DNA of 64,000 bases from Thalassovita mediterranea (GCF_001458435.1 NZ_CYSF01000012.1:248001-312000); one strand, 5' to 3'; positions 36,293 through 44,757 are shown, counted from the stretch's first letter. Notes: generated from the sequence alone by a model not told the origin. Numbers and translations are program-made.

Positions 36293-37584
36293 TTCGACAA
36301 CTGCATTAAAGGACCGAACGCTTTGTAGTGCAGGGCCTGCAAGACAACTGCATTTGTATTGGCGGTTTGAACCTGATTGGTGCTTTGATCACCTTCATAT
36401 CGCCCAGAGCGCCAGCCGGTTTCATTGGCAAGGTCGCTCAGGGTTGCGCGCAGATTTGTCGTATAGGGCGTGTCGTACATCGCATGCCAGCCGTAGACGG
36501 CCTTGAGGCTGATGCTGCGCAGCTCAGGATGATGTTTGCCATCCTCGGAAACGACTGCCCAATCGCGTCCGTTGCTGTAAACCGAAGTGTAGAGAAAGTG
36601 AGGTTCGCGGTCGATGTGGCCCTCTGACACCATGGTTTCGATTCCGGTTTCGGAGAATCGGTTTTCTTGTGCGCGATACACACGTTCTGCCAGAAGCCGC
36701 CCTTCTTGTGTCAGTCCCATTTCCAGGGACTGCAGAAAGAACGGTTCGCTGAGAATTGGGGTCACAGCCTTGTATTTTGTCGCGCGGCGTTGGTCGATCG
36801 GGACCTCCACGCCGGACATTTGATGCCATTCCAGAATGGATCTGGCGCTGATCGCATCCAAAACGTCCAACCCCCAAAGTGCCGCGGCGCGGGCGCCATA
36901 TTGTTCATAGCCTAAACGCCCTTCTTGTAGGATGACCATCTGCCCATCCTGATGATCCGCGCCCATCAACCGACCCTGTGCGGTCATTTTGCCAAGGTTC
37001 CATTGGAGGAGTATCAGCCGTATGTCCGCGGCATATTGCGGGTGATGATGTTCCAACACGCGAAATCCCGACAATAGGCGCGCGATGTCCAAGGCTGACC
37101 AGCCAATCCCTTCGGGGGTGATCGTGTTTTCATAATCCACCATTGTGAGCGTACGTGTGTCATACACTTTGTTCGGTAGAAGCCCCTGATACAGCGGAAG
37201 TGCTGCAATTGCGGACAAAAAGCGGTGCGCTCGTTGATGGAAATCCTCATCTGATATGACACCCAAACGATGCGCTGACACCAACCCCAGAAGGTAAGAA
37301 CCTTGGTCCCAGATGGTCCCCGACGGGAAACCTGCGACCGCATCGACCAGGCCTGTTTCAGCGCGGGTATTGTTGGCGAAATAGGCCCAAGCGACGCGGG
37401 CATCTGCGATATCGGTGGCATCGATCCCCCGCCCGGGTTTCAGGGGTAAGGTTGTATCGCCGACAGGTAAGGCATGGCTGGTACGGGTGAAATTCGGAAC
37501 GGCGTCATACCAAAGGCTGGCGCCCGCAGTGACCGACAGCCCAGCAACAAAGACGAGACTGGAGAGGTTATTGTGAAACGGCAT
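36289..37584 (-). CDS. DUF3131 domain protein (glucoamylase-like), paralogue 2
   Basis: This 431-residue protein has an N-terminal signal or anchor (SSLVFVAGLSVTAGASLWY) and a DUF3131 domain. Aligned landmarks to paralogue 1 are LPNKVYDTRTLTMVDY, GIGWSALDIARLL, EGRLGYEQYGARAAALWG and TANTNAVVLQAL, so the two genes share ancestry although they lie in different transcripts. The start is the ATG at 37584 (MPFHNNLS), which overlaps the end of the glycosyltransferase gene by 17 bases and has no strong ribosome site, implying translational coupling. A role in processing or guiding the glycan made by that transferase is likely. Confidence 0.83.
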   Translation of the reverse strand: MPFHNNLSSLVFVAGLSVTAGASLWYDAVPNFTRTSHALPVGDTTLPLKPGRGIDATDIADARVAWAYFANNTRAETGLVDAVAGFPSGTIWDQGSYLLGLVSAHRLGVISDEDFHQRAHRFLSAIAALPLYQGLLPNKVYDTRTLTMVDYENTITPEGIGWSALDIARLLSGFRVLEHHHPQYAADIRLILLQWNLGKMTAQGRLMGADHQDGQMVILQEGRLGYEQYGARAAALWGLDVLDAISARSILEWHQMSGVEVPIDQRRATKYKAVTPILSEPFFLQSLEMGLTQEGRLLAERVYRAQENRFSETGIETMVSEGHIDREPHFLYTSVYSNGRDWAVVSEDGKHHPELRSISLKAVYGWHAMYDTPYTTNLRATLSDLANETGWRSGRYEGDQSTNQVQTANTNAVVLQALHYKAFGPLMQLSK

Positions 37585-39415
37585 GATGAGGCACACTCTT
37601 GTCTGGGTGGGATAATGGCTGGGGTGTTGCGGCGGGATGCTGCGGTGTGCGGCAAACGGCGTGTAGCCATGCGCCAAGGGGCAGGCGCACCAGCATTGCG
37701 ATGTTCCAACTGATCCAAAAAAGGTTGATCAGCAAAAAGGTCAGGCCAAAGCTGTTCTGGCCGCTCAGCCAGCGGAAAACGCCGTAAAGGGCGGCCAACG
37801 ACAGGGCGCCGGCCCAGATTATCAATGGGCGGGCAAATTGAAATTCGCGACCGGTGCTTTCTGTTTTGGGCGTTGGTGGGAACCGGGGCCGTTTGCCCTG
37901 TAGCACTAGCGCAAAGGCGCGCAATTGCAGGGGCAGCGTGGCGATTGCCAGATAGCGGCCATTTGTAAGGGAGTGTCCTTTACTGGTCGCGACCATAGCG
38001 ATTTCATGGGAAATCAGCATCGGAAAGAAATAGAGAAAAAATTCAAACGAATATGCAGTGACGGGGGCGATGCCGGTGACCAACGAATAGGCGGGTGCCA
38101 GCAGCAGTATCGGCGCCCACAAAGCTGTTAGGTACGAGAAGAAGGTCGCCGCATAGTGCAATCTATGCTGCCAGGGCATGTTTTTACGCAACGGCGGCAG
38201 ATCGCGAAACATCAGATCAATGCTGCCGCCAGCATATTTCAATCGTTGGGTGCAGAAGGCCTCAAGACTGCGAGGAGAGAGCATTTTTGCCTCCACCTCA
38301 GGATGATAGACGGAACGCCAGCGCGCCTTGGCGCAATGCATGTCGATTGAGGTGTATAAATCTTCGGAGACATGGAAGCGGTAAGGCTGCAGAGGTGGCG
38401 CCATTGCCTTTGCTTCAGGGGTCGAAGGGATCTGTATGTATGCGCGGGCTTTTTGTGTCAGGGCCACCTCGAACACAGCTTCGCGTCGATGGATTGAGGC
38501 AGCCCCGCAGCAAAAGGAGGCGTGATGAAGGTTGCGGCGCCTTTGGATAATGTCAAAAAAAATGGTTGGCTCTGCCAGATATGGATCCTGCATTACTGTG
38601 CGATTACCCGATAGGCGGAATAGCAACGCACGTAATCGCCATGGTGCTTGGGGCCAAAGCCGCCGCAGTATTTTGAGCGGTGAAATGCCTGAGGGTATAT
38701 CGTAAAACCAATGCGGTGTTTGCACCCAGGCGACTTGGGGATCGCGAAAATAGCCGAGCGTGTTTTGCAGAAAATGGGGTAGCAGGATGGTATCGGCGTC
38801 GCAGATAAGAACGAAATCCCCATCTGAATGAAACAGCCCGTTGCGCAGATTGCCCGCTTTGAAACCTATGTTGTCGCTGCGGCTGAGATAGCTGACGTTC
38901 TGGTTGCGGCTGAGGGCGGCTATCGCGGGCCTGCTGCCGTCATCCAGGACATAGATCTGCACGCTGCACCCTGTCGGAACTATCAGGTTTTTCGCTCCTT
39001 TGATCGTGTCGGCGACCAGTGCGGCATCTTCATCGTAGGTGGTGATGAAAACGTCGACAGCTATCGGCGCGATGGGTTTGTGGCGAGTGTGCTGCGCGGA
39101 TGTTGTCAGATCATCCAGCGCGGCCTCTTGGCGTTGACGAGGTGGGGAGGAACGTGTGGTGTCGCCCTCTTGCCAGACGTCATAGAAAAACAGCGCCGTT
39201 CCCACTGCAAACAGCGTTTCCGCCATCACCACAATGATTGAAAAAACGACTGCGTCAGGGTTGAGCGAGGCTGTCCAGCGCCAATGCAAATATAAGATGT
39301 TGCAACCGATTGCGATCCCAGCGGCAAACTGCCAGAACAGCTGTCGGCCGCGTGATATCGCGGGGAACGATGGGGGTTGGCGGTGGCGATAACTGCAATA
39401 GTAAGGTCGCTGCAT
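37568..39415 (-). CDS. Family 2 glycosyltransferase, cellulose-synthase-like (BcsA-type core)
   Basis: This 615-residue membrane glycosyltransferase has two N-terminal helices (about 26-80), a GT2 domain and four to five C-terminal helices. Processive GT2 motifs: DDG (158-160), DAD (206-208), SED (350-352, in place of TED) and QRLKYA (390-395, in place of QxxRW). It lacks a PilZ domain, and no BcsB-like partner is encoded here, so it is not a standard cellulose synthase. It probably polymerises a beta-linked glycan from a UDP- or GDP-sugar and extrudes it through the inner membrane. It is followed by the overlapping DUF3131 gene. Confidence 0.9.
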   Translation of the reverse strand: MQRPYYCSYRHRQPPSFPAISRGRQLFWQFAAGIAIGCNILYLHWRWTASLNPDAVVFSIIVVMAETLFAVGTALFFYDVWQEGDTTRSSPPRQRQEAALDDLTTSAQHTRHKPIAPIAVDVFITTYDEDAALVADTIKGAKNLIVPTGCSVQIYVLDDGSRPAIAALSRNQNVSYLSRSDNIGFKAGNLRNGLFHSDGDFVLICDADTILLPHFLQNTLGYFRDPQVAWVQTPHWFYDIPSGISPLKILRRLWPQAPWRLRALLFRLSGNRTVMQDPYLAEPTIFFDIIQRRRNLHHASFCCGAASIHRREAVFEVALTQKARAYIQIPSTPEAKAMAPPLQPYRFHVSEDLYTSIDMHCAKARWRSVYHPEVEAKMLSPRSLEAFCTQRLKYAGGSIDLMFRDLPPLRKNMPWQHRLHYAATFFSYLTALWAPILLLAPAYSLVTGIAPVTAYSFEFFLYFFPMLISHEIAMVATSKGHSLTNGRYLAIATLPLQLRAFALVLQGKRPRFPPTPKTESTGREFQFARPLIIWAGALSLAALYGVFRWLSGQNSFGLTFLLINLFWISWNIAMLVRLPLGAWLHAVCRTPQHPAATPQPLSHPDKSVPHHAVSQ

Positions 39416-39436
39416 CTTGTGCCTTTCGGACAGGGT

Positions 39437-40183
39437 TTAGTTGGGGTTCACCTGCCGGTGATCGCGGATCAGCGCATCGGCGACGCGCAAAATTGCAGCG
39501 CGTTCATCGCCCGAGTGTGTTTGGTCTTTGGAGCCTGTGGAATAGGCCCAGACACCAGCGTTGATCTTGATCCTGATATCGCGTGCCAGCATCACGTCCT
39601 GTGTGAGTGAGGCAAAGACCGAGTATTCGTAGTGGCATTGCCCTTGCGGATCGTTGAATGAGAAAAAGATATTCAATGTGGGTTGCCCAGGGATGGTTTT
39701 GATCGTGTCTGCGTCCACAACCCGCAGGCCAGCTGCCGTCAGTTTGGCCACAAAGGCGCGGTGCACGCGGGGGCCGAAATCAGTGCTGTGACCAGGGGCT
39801 GGTTTCAGTCGGGTCAGATCTACATGGATGGTAGAAATGCCGCGCAGGGCCTCAATCTTTAACGATTGCGGCACTGCCAGCGGGTCAAATCCAAGCGCCA
39901 ATTCAGTGGCCTGATCATCGCAGACAGCGGGGGCTGCGGGGTCGCTGGAACGGAACGTTTCGCCGAAGCTGCGGGGATCCATCACGCCAAACATTCGGTA
40001 GATGTCTGCGGAGTTTTCCGAGGAGAGCGGGCGGCTGGAAAACTCGCGTTTGGTCAGGCAGCCGGCCCCATTGGGGCAGTCGGGGCCAACCTGATGATAG
40101 CGTTCCCAAAGTAGCCAAAACCGATCCTCGGCCTGTGCGATAGATGCCAGAAGGCAAAGAAACAAAACGAAAAGCCATCTCAT
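39437..40183 (-). CDS. Secreted protein of unknown function in the glycan operon
   Basis: This 248-residue protein has a clear signal peptide (MRWLFVLFLCLLASIAQA) and a mature part with four cysteines near the start (CPNGAGC, then CDD). The C-terminal half, with VHRAFVAKLTAAGLRVVD and ILRVADALIRDHRQ, looks like an alpha/beta domain of the kind seen in periplasmic assembly proteins; I cannot name a family. The ATG at 40183 overlaps the stop of the STAS-nucleotidyltransferase gene by four bases, and the glycosyltransferase gene starts 21 bases after its stop. It is therefore an integral part of this operon. Confidence 0.75.
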   Translation of the reverse strand: MRWLFVLFLCLLASIAQAEDRFWLLWERYHQVGPDCPNGAGCLTKREFSSRPLSSENSADIYRMFGVMDPRSFGETFRSSDPAAPAVCDDQATELALGFDPLAVPQSLKIEALRGISTIHVDLTRLKPAPGHSTDFGPRVHRAFVAKLTAAGLRVVDADTIKTIPGQPTLNIFFSFNDPQGQCHYEYSVFASLTQDVMLARDIRIKINAGVWAYSTGSKDQTHSGDERAAILRVADALIRDHRQVNPN

Positions 40184-41673
40184 GCGCGAATACCTTTGTT
40201 CTGTGACACATGCGTCGGGGACAGTTCGATAGGCCCGACGCGATCCAGTGCGGGATGGGGGTGGCGGGCCAGCGTGCCATCCGCATCTGCGTGACTGATC
40301 GACCATGTCGGGGCGGTAATTTGCCCATCAATCCACGCCCCGAGGTGCACTTGGGTATCTGCAAGGATGATGCTGTTGTGGATCAGGCTAGGGCCGCTGA
40401 TCCTGCAATTGTCGCCAATGATGCAGGGGCCATTAATTTCGACGCCTTTTTCGATTGTCGCATTGCGGCCGATGTAGCAGGGGCCTGTGATCTTGGTCCG
40501 CCGTGACAGGTGCGCACCCTTGCCGCACCACAGATCCTCTCGCATTTTTTGTCCTGCTGGAGCGAGGGTCCGCAGCTGTGCGTTCAGTGCATCAAAATGC
40601 GCCTGTGCGAAATCGTGCGGGCAGCCCAAGTCGACCCATTCAAATGGCTCTTCGTATGCGGAAATAAGGCGTCCGTTTTTCAGCAGACTGGGCAAGAGAT
40701 GTGTTGCAATATCCTGATCTGGTGCATCTATCAGATAGGGCGCCACTGTCGGGCTGAAGATGTAAACGCCTGTATTGGCCAAGTTGGACAATGCCTGCGC
40801 CGGTGTTGGCTTTTCCTGAAAACTCAGAACTCGTCCTGTGCTGTCGGTCTGCAAGATACCGTATTTTTGGCAAGACGCGCGTGGGACCTTGGCGGTGGCA
40901 ATGGTTGCTGTGGCACCAGTATTGCGATGATGGCGCATCATATCTGCAAGATTGATGTCGACCAACGCATCCCCGCAAAGAACGATAAGGTCCGATGTGA
41001 GCATGTTGTGGCGATGATGTAGGCGGGCCAGCGTGCTGGCTGATCCGATTGGTTCAGCGTGCCAACCATCAGCGTCGTGGCGCCCCTCGTTAAAGAAGTG
41101 CAGGCGCTGTTGGGGTTGGGTGGGGCGGAACTTCAGGAATTGGTCGCCGTGATATCCGGGGTTTAGCAGAACATCATCGATGCCGAACTGACCTAAGTGA
41201 TCCAGAATATATGTCAGAATCGGGGTGCCAAAAAGCGGCAACAATGGCTTGGGGCAGGCCGCACTCAGTGGCGCCATTCGACTGCCGGCCCCCGCACATA
41301 GAATGAGTGCCTTTGTACCTGTCAGCCGTCGGGCTAAAAAAGGGGGGCTTTGCAATGCACAGTCGCGTGTTGGAAAATGGGGCAACAACGTTGCGATGTG
41401 ACTGGCTGCGATCTGGGTGGCCACGGTGGGCTCAGCGTTGCAAAAAGCGAGGGGGTATCCCGGTTTGAACTGGGCGGCCAGTTCTACCAGCGCCGCGATA
41501 CCTGCCGTTGTGATCCGCCGTACCCGCCCCAAATCGATCAGCATGCCATGTTGGCCACGGGCCAGCAGCTTGTCCCGCGACGCCAACAAGGCAGGCAATG
41601 CGGCCGCAGACAGGCGATGGGTGGCCAGCTGCACAATGGTAATGCTGCCGCAGTCTTCTTCATTCATGAGCAT
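40180..41673 (-). CDS. STAS domain fused to a sugar nucleotidyltransferase with left-handed beta-helix tail
   Basis: This 497-residue protein has three parts. Residues about 8-105 match a STAS (anti-anti-sigma) domain: GMLIDLGRVRRITTAGIAAL, with TTAG (55-58) where SpoIIAA has the phospho-serine region. Residues 120-350 are a nucleotidyltransferase (LCAGAGSRMAPLSAACPKPL, CGDALVDIN, FQEKP), as in mannose-1-phosphate guanylyltransferases and glucose-1-phosphate transferases. Residues about 385-455 are hexapeptide repeats (GPCYIGRNATIEKGVEI, GPCIIGDNCRI). AAGGA precedes the ATG at 41673. It should make the NDP-sugar for the nearby glycosyltransferase; the STAS part suggests control by a protein partner. 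Confidence 0.85.
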   Translation of the reverse strand: MLMNEEDCGSITIVQLATHRLSAAALPALLASRDKLLARGQHGMLIDLGRVRRITTAGIAALVELAAQFKPGYPLAFCNAEPTVATQIAASHIATLLPHFPTRDCALQSPPFLARRLTGTKALILCAGAGSRMAPLSAACPKPLLPLFGTPILTYILDHLGQFGIDDVLLNPGYHGDQFLKFRPTQPQQRLHFFNEGRHDADGWHAEPIGSASTLARLHHRHNMLTSDLIVLCGDALVDINLADMMRHHRNTGATATIATAKVPRASCQKYGILQTDSTGRVLSFQEKPTPAQALSNLANTGVYIFSPTVAPYLIDAPDQDIATHLLPSLLKNGRLISAYEEPFEWVDLGCPHDFAQAHFDALNAQLRTLAPAGQKMREDLWCGKGAHLSRRTKITGPCYIGRNATIEKGVEINGPCIIGDNCRISGPSLIHNSIILADTQVHLGAWIDGQITAPTWSISHADADGTLARHPHPALDRVGPIELSPTHVSQNKGIRA

Positions 41674-41684
41674 TGGGTGTCCTT

Positions 41685-42878
41685 TCAACCTTGGCGCAGG
41701 GCGTGTTTTGGGATCGCAAGGCTGGGCAACGGGCCCAGTCCCACTGTCCATCCAAGTGCGCGATTTTTGTCGAGGAAGCGGACCAAGCCCAATGTCAGCG
41801 GGATGGTGATAGTGAGTTTGGCAATCACCTGAGCCAAAGGCGTCATTTCCGGCACCAACAGCATTTCGGCCAGATCCATAAAAATCGGATGACACAGGTA
41901 GATGCCAAGCGAATAGGGCGCCCACCGTGACAGGCACTGGGGCCATTTGCGGCTGGCAAGCGTCATACAAAGCGCAAGCAATACGATCGGCATCAGGAAA
42001 TCCGCCCAATAACCGGCGCGGTCATCAAAGACCCATTGCCCCGTGGCGATAACACCCAGTATCGTGTGGATTTTGACACTGATCAGGGCCATGGCGCTTA
42101 GCAGCAATATGGTAAACACGGGGCGCTGAACGGTTGCGATGAACTGCTGCGCATGTCGCATCCACATCCCCGCCAACGCAGCCGCGGCAAGGCCGTAGCC
42201 GAGGTAGCCAACAATCTTAATCGCGCGGATTATGTAAGGCAGCTCTGCTGTGCCCCAAAATGCCGGATATGCCCAACGTTCCATCGTCCATTTGAATGTG
42301 AGCCCGACAATCGCGGCGCTTAGCAGCCAAGGTCGCTTCACGGCGCACCGGAACACGGGGTAAAACAGCAATATCCCGAAAAGTGTGGGGATGAAGTGCA
42401 TGTGGTATTTCGCACTGCCTAGAACCAGTCGTTCCAGCCATTCAGCAGGGGTCGAAAGCTGATCAAGAGCGGTTGCAAGATAGCCGAGGTGCCAAGCCTT
42501 GATCAGAGAAAACAAGCTGTAGAAAACCGTCCAGAACAGGAATGGGATCAATAGCCTGCGCCCTTGTTCCACCATCGTGCGTTGATAGTTGCGAGGCCGT
42601 TTTTCCAACGACATCATCAGCAAAAAGATCGATATCATGATGAACAATTCTGTGCGCGCGCAGTAAAACAGTGCGCGCAGCATCATAGGCCAGAACCGTT
42701 CTTCTGCTGTTGCCTCTGCAAACGGCAGACCGTGCATGTCGGCGCTGGCATGTAAACCGACCATCGATATGCCTGCGGTCAATCGCAAACTATCGAGCCA
42801 GACCAGCCGTTGTGCACCCTGTCCGCTGGGCGGTGGGAAACGGTGGGCTGGGTCTGTTTTCATGGTCTGTGGCATCAA
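41685..42878 (-). CDS. Acyltransferase family 3 membrane protein
   Basis: This 397-residue membrane protein has about ten hydrophobic helices. The start RLVWLDSLRLTAGISMVGLH contains the conserved LDxLR motif and a helix-1 histidine of acyltransferase 3 enzymes, which O-acylate sugars of surface glycans. RRLLIPFLFWTVFY and APYSLGIYLCHPIFM are further family-like stretches. It is the first gene of the leftward glycan operon, ending 11 bases before the STAS-nucleotidyltransferase start, so it probably acetylates or succinylates the product. The start MMPQTMKTD could also be the second ATG. Confidence 0.87.
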   Translation of the reverse strand: MMPQTMKTDPAHRFPPPSGQGAQRLVWLDSLRLTAGISMVGLHASADMHGLPFAEATAEERFWPMMLRALFYCARTELFIMISIFLLMMSLEKRPRNYQRTMVEQGRRLLIPFLFWTVFYSLFSLIKAWHLGYLATALDQLSTPAEWLERLVLGSAKYHMHFIPTLFGILLFYPVFRCAVKRPWLLSAAIVGLTFKWTMERWAYPAFWGTAELPYIIRAIKIVGYLGYGLAAAALAGMWMRHAQQFIATVQRPVFTILLLSAMALISVKIHTILGVIATGQWVFDDRAGYWADFLMPIVLLALCMTLASRKWPQCLSRWAPYSLGIYLCHPIFMDLAEMLLVPEMTPLAQVIAKLTITIPLTLGLVRFLDKNRALGWTVGLGPLPSLAIPKHALRQG

Positions 42879-42942
42879 AAGCCTCCAGCAAGGGGCGCGG
42901 TGTGCGCTTGAACGGGATCATTGATGCGTCAGAGAATCGCAA

Positions 42943-42952
42943 TAACCGGTTA
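42943..42952. promoter_or_regulatory. TAACCGGTTA palindrome in the divergent gap at the edge of the glycan locus
   Basis: A perfect ten-base palindrome lies in the 171-base gap between the divergent acyltransferase gene and the OmpA-like gene. It could bind a regulator shared by both. The element is short and I see no second copy at the other divergent gap (32928-33104), so support is weak. Confidence 0.25.
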
Positions 42953-43049
42953 ACAGCGTCGAATTTGACGAGAAAAAATATTGGTACTGCCGGTGGCCAG
43001 TTCAGCATTTGTTAAATTCTTGCGGTTACTCCGAGGGCAGGAGGCCGAT

Positions 43050-43613
43050 ATGAGAGTTCTGATAACTATATGCTGCCGTTTGTTTTTCATGCCTATGGCA
43101 GTGTGCATTGGGTCAGTTGGGCATGCTCTAGCTGCCCCGCCACAGGCCGTGTGTGATCAGATTCTGCGTCAGTACGACGTTGTCGGCGTCGGCTGCCCCG
43201 TTGTTGCGTCCTTGGGGCAGCCTATGGCCGAAGTGGTGCCGCACAGTACTGCTCGCCGTCTTGCGGATCGGCAGCGTGAGTCAAACGTGTTCTTTCCCGC
43301 TGGTGGCAGCCAGATTGATGAACGGGCGCAAATCCAACTCGCTCAGATCGCACGTATTCTGGAAATCCCTGTGATGCAGGGGGCGTGCCTGAAATTGGTT
43401 GGGCATTCCGACAGCGTTGGCACTGCGGCTGCGAACCAGCGCCTGTCTATGCGTCGCGCTAGGGCAGTTGCCGACCTTCTTGCTTCTTTGCTGGCGGACC
43501 CCGATCGCATTCGCGAGGTTAAAGGACTGGGCGAAAAGGAACCGTTGCCGGGATTTGGTCCGCAGGCAGTTGAAAACCGCAGGGTTGAGGTTTGGGTCCG
43601 TAGCTGCCCCTAG
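43050..43613 (+). CDS. OmpA-like peptidoglycan-binding outer-membrane/periplasmic protein
   Basis: This 187-residue protein has a signal peptide (about 1-28) and a C-terminal OmpA domain from about residue 80: NVFFPAGGSQIDERAQIQL, KLVGHSDSVGTAAANQRLSMRRA and ENRRVEVWVR, with the conserved aspartate and arginine that hold diaminopimelate. It lacks a beta-barrel, so it is a small peptidoglycan-anchored protein. The ATG at 43050 has GCAGGAGG upstream. It is divergent from the acyltransferase operon and may anchor the glycan machinery to the wall, though it could be unrelated. Confidence 0.85.
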   Translation: MRVLITICCRLFFMPMAVCIGSVGHALAAPPQAVCDQILRQYDVVGVGCPVVASLGQPMAEVVPHSTARRLADRQRESNVFFPAGGSQIDERAQIQLAQIARILEIPVMQGACLKLVGHSDSVGTAAANQRLSMRRARAVADLLASLLADPDRIREVKGLGEKEPLPGFGPQAVENRRVEVWVRSCP

Positions 43614-43653
43614 TCGCTCGGCATGCGGGCTGTCCGCCTGCGCGACAGTGCCG

Positions 43654-44574
43654 TCACAAGGCGGCGATAATGGCGGATACCGTCAGGATTGAGAGCGCGG
43701 TTGAAATCAGGATGGCGGCAGAGGCCCGCTGTGGCGCGACGTTGTAGTGCTGGGCCAAAATGAAAACATTGCCAGCGACAGGCAGCGCAGCGGCCGCAAT
43801 CATTACGCTTGCGGTGTCGCGCGACACATCAAACAGGAACAGCGCAGCAGCAGCGACAGCCGCAGGATGCAGCACCAGCTTGGCAAAGCTCAGCCATCCT
43901 GCAACAGCCATGCGTTCTGCGGATTTCCCTGCGAGCGAGGCACCGATCGCAAACAGCGCACCCGGTGTTGCTGCTGCCCCCAGAAGGGTGAGAAAACGGG
44001 CGATCGGTTCTGGGAGGGAGAGATCGAATGAAGCCCAGAGAAGCCCGAGAGAGATTGAAACGATCATCGGGTTCTTTAGTAGGCCTTTGGAAATGCTGAT
44101 CAAAATCGCAGGTGACACACGCCCGTCGCGGCGGGCGGTGATCACGATCACAATCAAGCTGCCAAAAACAATCAGATCACAGGCCAGAACCATCATCACA
44201 GGGCCGATTGCATCCGGCCCCAGTAGCAGCACCAGCATTGGCACGCCCAAAAAACCTACATTGCCGATTACGGCGCATTGCGCTTCGACGGCGGCCTCTT
44301 CGATGTTGCCATGACGCCAAAGCGCGATGCCTGTGGCGATCACGTAAATAAACAAAGTACCGCTAACGTAAGCTGCGATAAACGCGGGATCGAACACCTT
44401 GCTCAGGCTGAGGGTGGCTGAAAACCGGAACAGCATGGCGGAGAGGGCGAAGTAGAACACAAACTTGGTCAGCCAAGCGGTAGCCTCTGCCGGAAAGAAG
44501 CCGCTGCGCCCTGCGCCGAAGCCGAGAGCGATCAACAGGAAGAACGGCAGGGTTTGCAGCAAAACGTCCAGCAT
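43654..44574 (-). CDS. AEC family transporter (auxin efflux carrier-like)
   Basis: This 306-residue membrane protein has ten predicted helices in two halves, beginning QTLPFFLLIALGFGAGRSGFF. GVPMLVLLLGP and LPVAGNVFILAQHYN are typical of the AEC family, whose bacterial members move organic acids or other small anions. It is convergent with the OmpA-like gene and downstream of the folC terminator, so it is likely monocistronic. The substrate is unknown. A second AEC gene is at 55893-56807, but the two are not closely alike. Confidence 0.88.
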   Translation of the reverse strand: MLDVLLQTLPFFLLIALGFGAGRSGFFPAEATAWLTKFVFYFALSAMLFRFSATLSLSKVFDPAFIAAYVSGTLFIYVIATGIALWRHGNIEEAAVEAQCAVIGNVGFLGVPMLVLLLGPDAIGPVMMVLACDLIVFGSLIVIVITARRDGRVSPAILISISKGLLKNPMIVSISLGLLWASFDLSLPEPIARFLTLLGAAATPGALFAIGASLAGKSAERMAVAGWLSFAKLVLHPAAVAAAALFLFDVSRDTASVMIAAAALPVAGNVFILAQHYNVAPQRASAAILISTALSILTVSAIIAAL

Positions 44575-44615
44575 GGCACAGCGGTATCAGGCCAGTCGCG
44601 CCCAAAAAAGGCATA

Positions 44616-44647
44616 AAACGAAAAAGGGGGCCGTTGGACCGACCCCT
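44616..44647 (-). terminator. Rho-independent terminator downstream of folC
   Basis: On the minus strand, GGGGTCG and CGGCCCC pair (one G-U) around GTCCAA, followed by TTTTTCGTTTT. It lies about 120 bases after folC and before the AEC gene on the same strand, and so separates the two units. Confidence 0.7.
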
Positions 44648-44718
44648 CTTCTTGTCCTGCCATCGTAACCTTGGAACTCTGGTCGGGCGGCGCATGGTGC
44701 TGCGCGCGCCCTTAAAAC

Positions 44719-44757
44719 TTGACGGGTAGCTTAGGCGAATCGGTGCGAATCCGTCAA
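44719..44757 (-). terminator. Stem-loop immediately after folC stop
   Basis: TTGACGG (44719-44725) and CCGTCAA (44751-44757) pair, and on the minus strand the stem is followed by GTTTTAAG. It begins 13 bases after the folC stop. It may be a first weak terminator or a 3' stabiliser before the stronger one at 44616-44647. Confidence 0.4.

Noticed and set aside
37568-39415. Calling the glycosyltransferase a cellulose synthase (bcsA)
   Set aside because: No PilZ domain, no BcsB, BcsZ or BcsC neighbour, and the TED and QxxRW motifs are altered to SED and QRLKYA.
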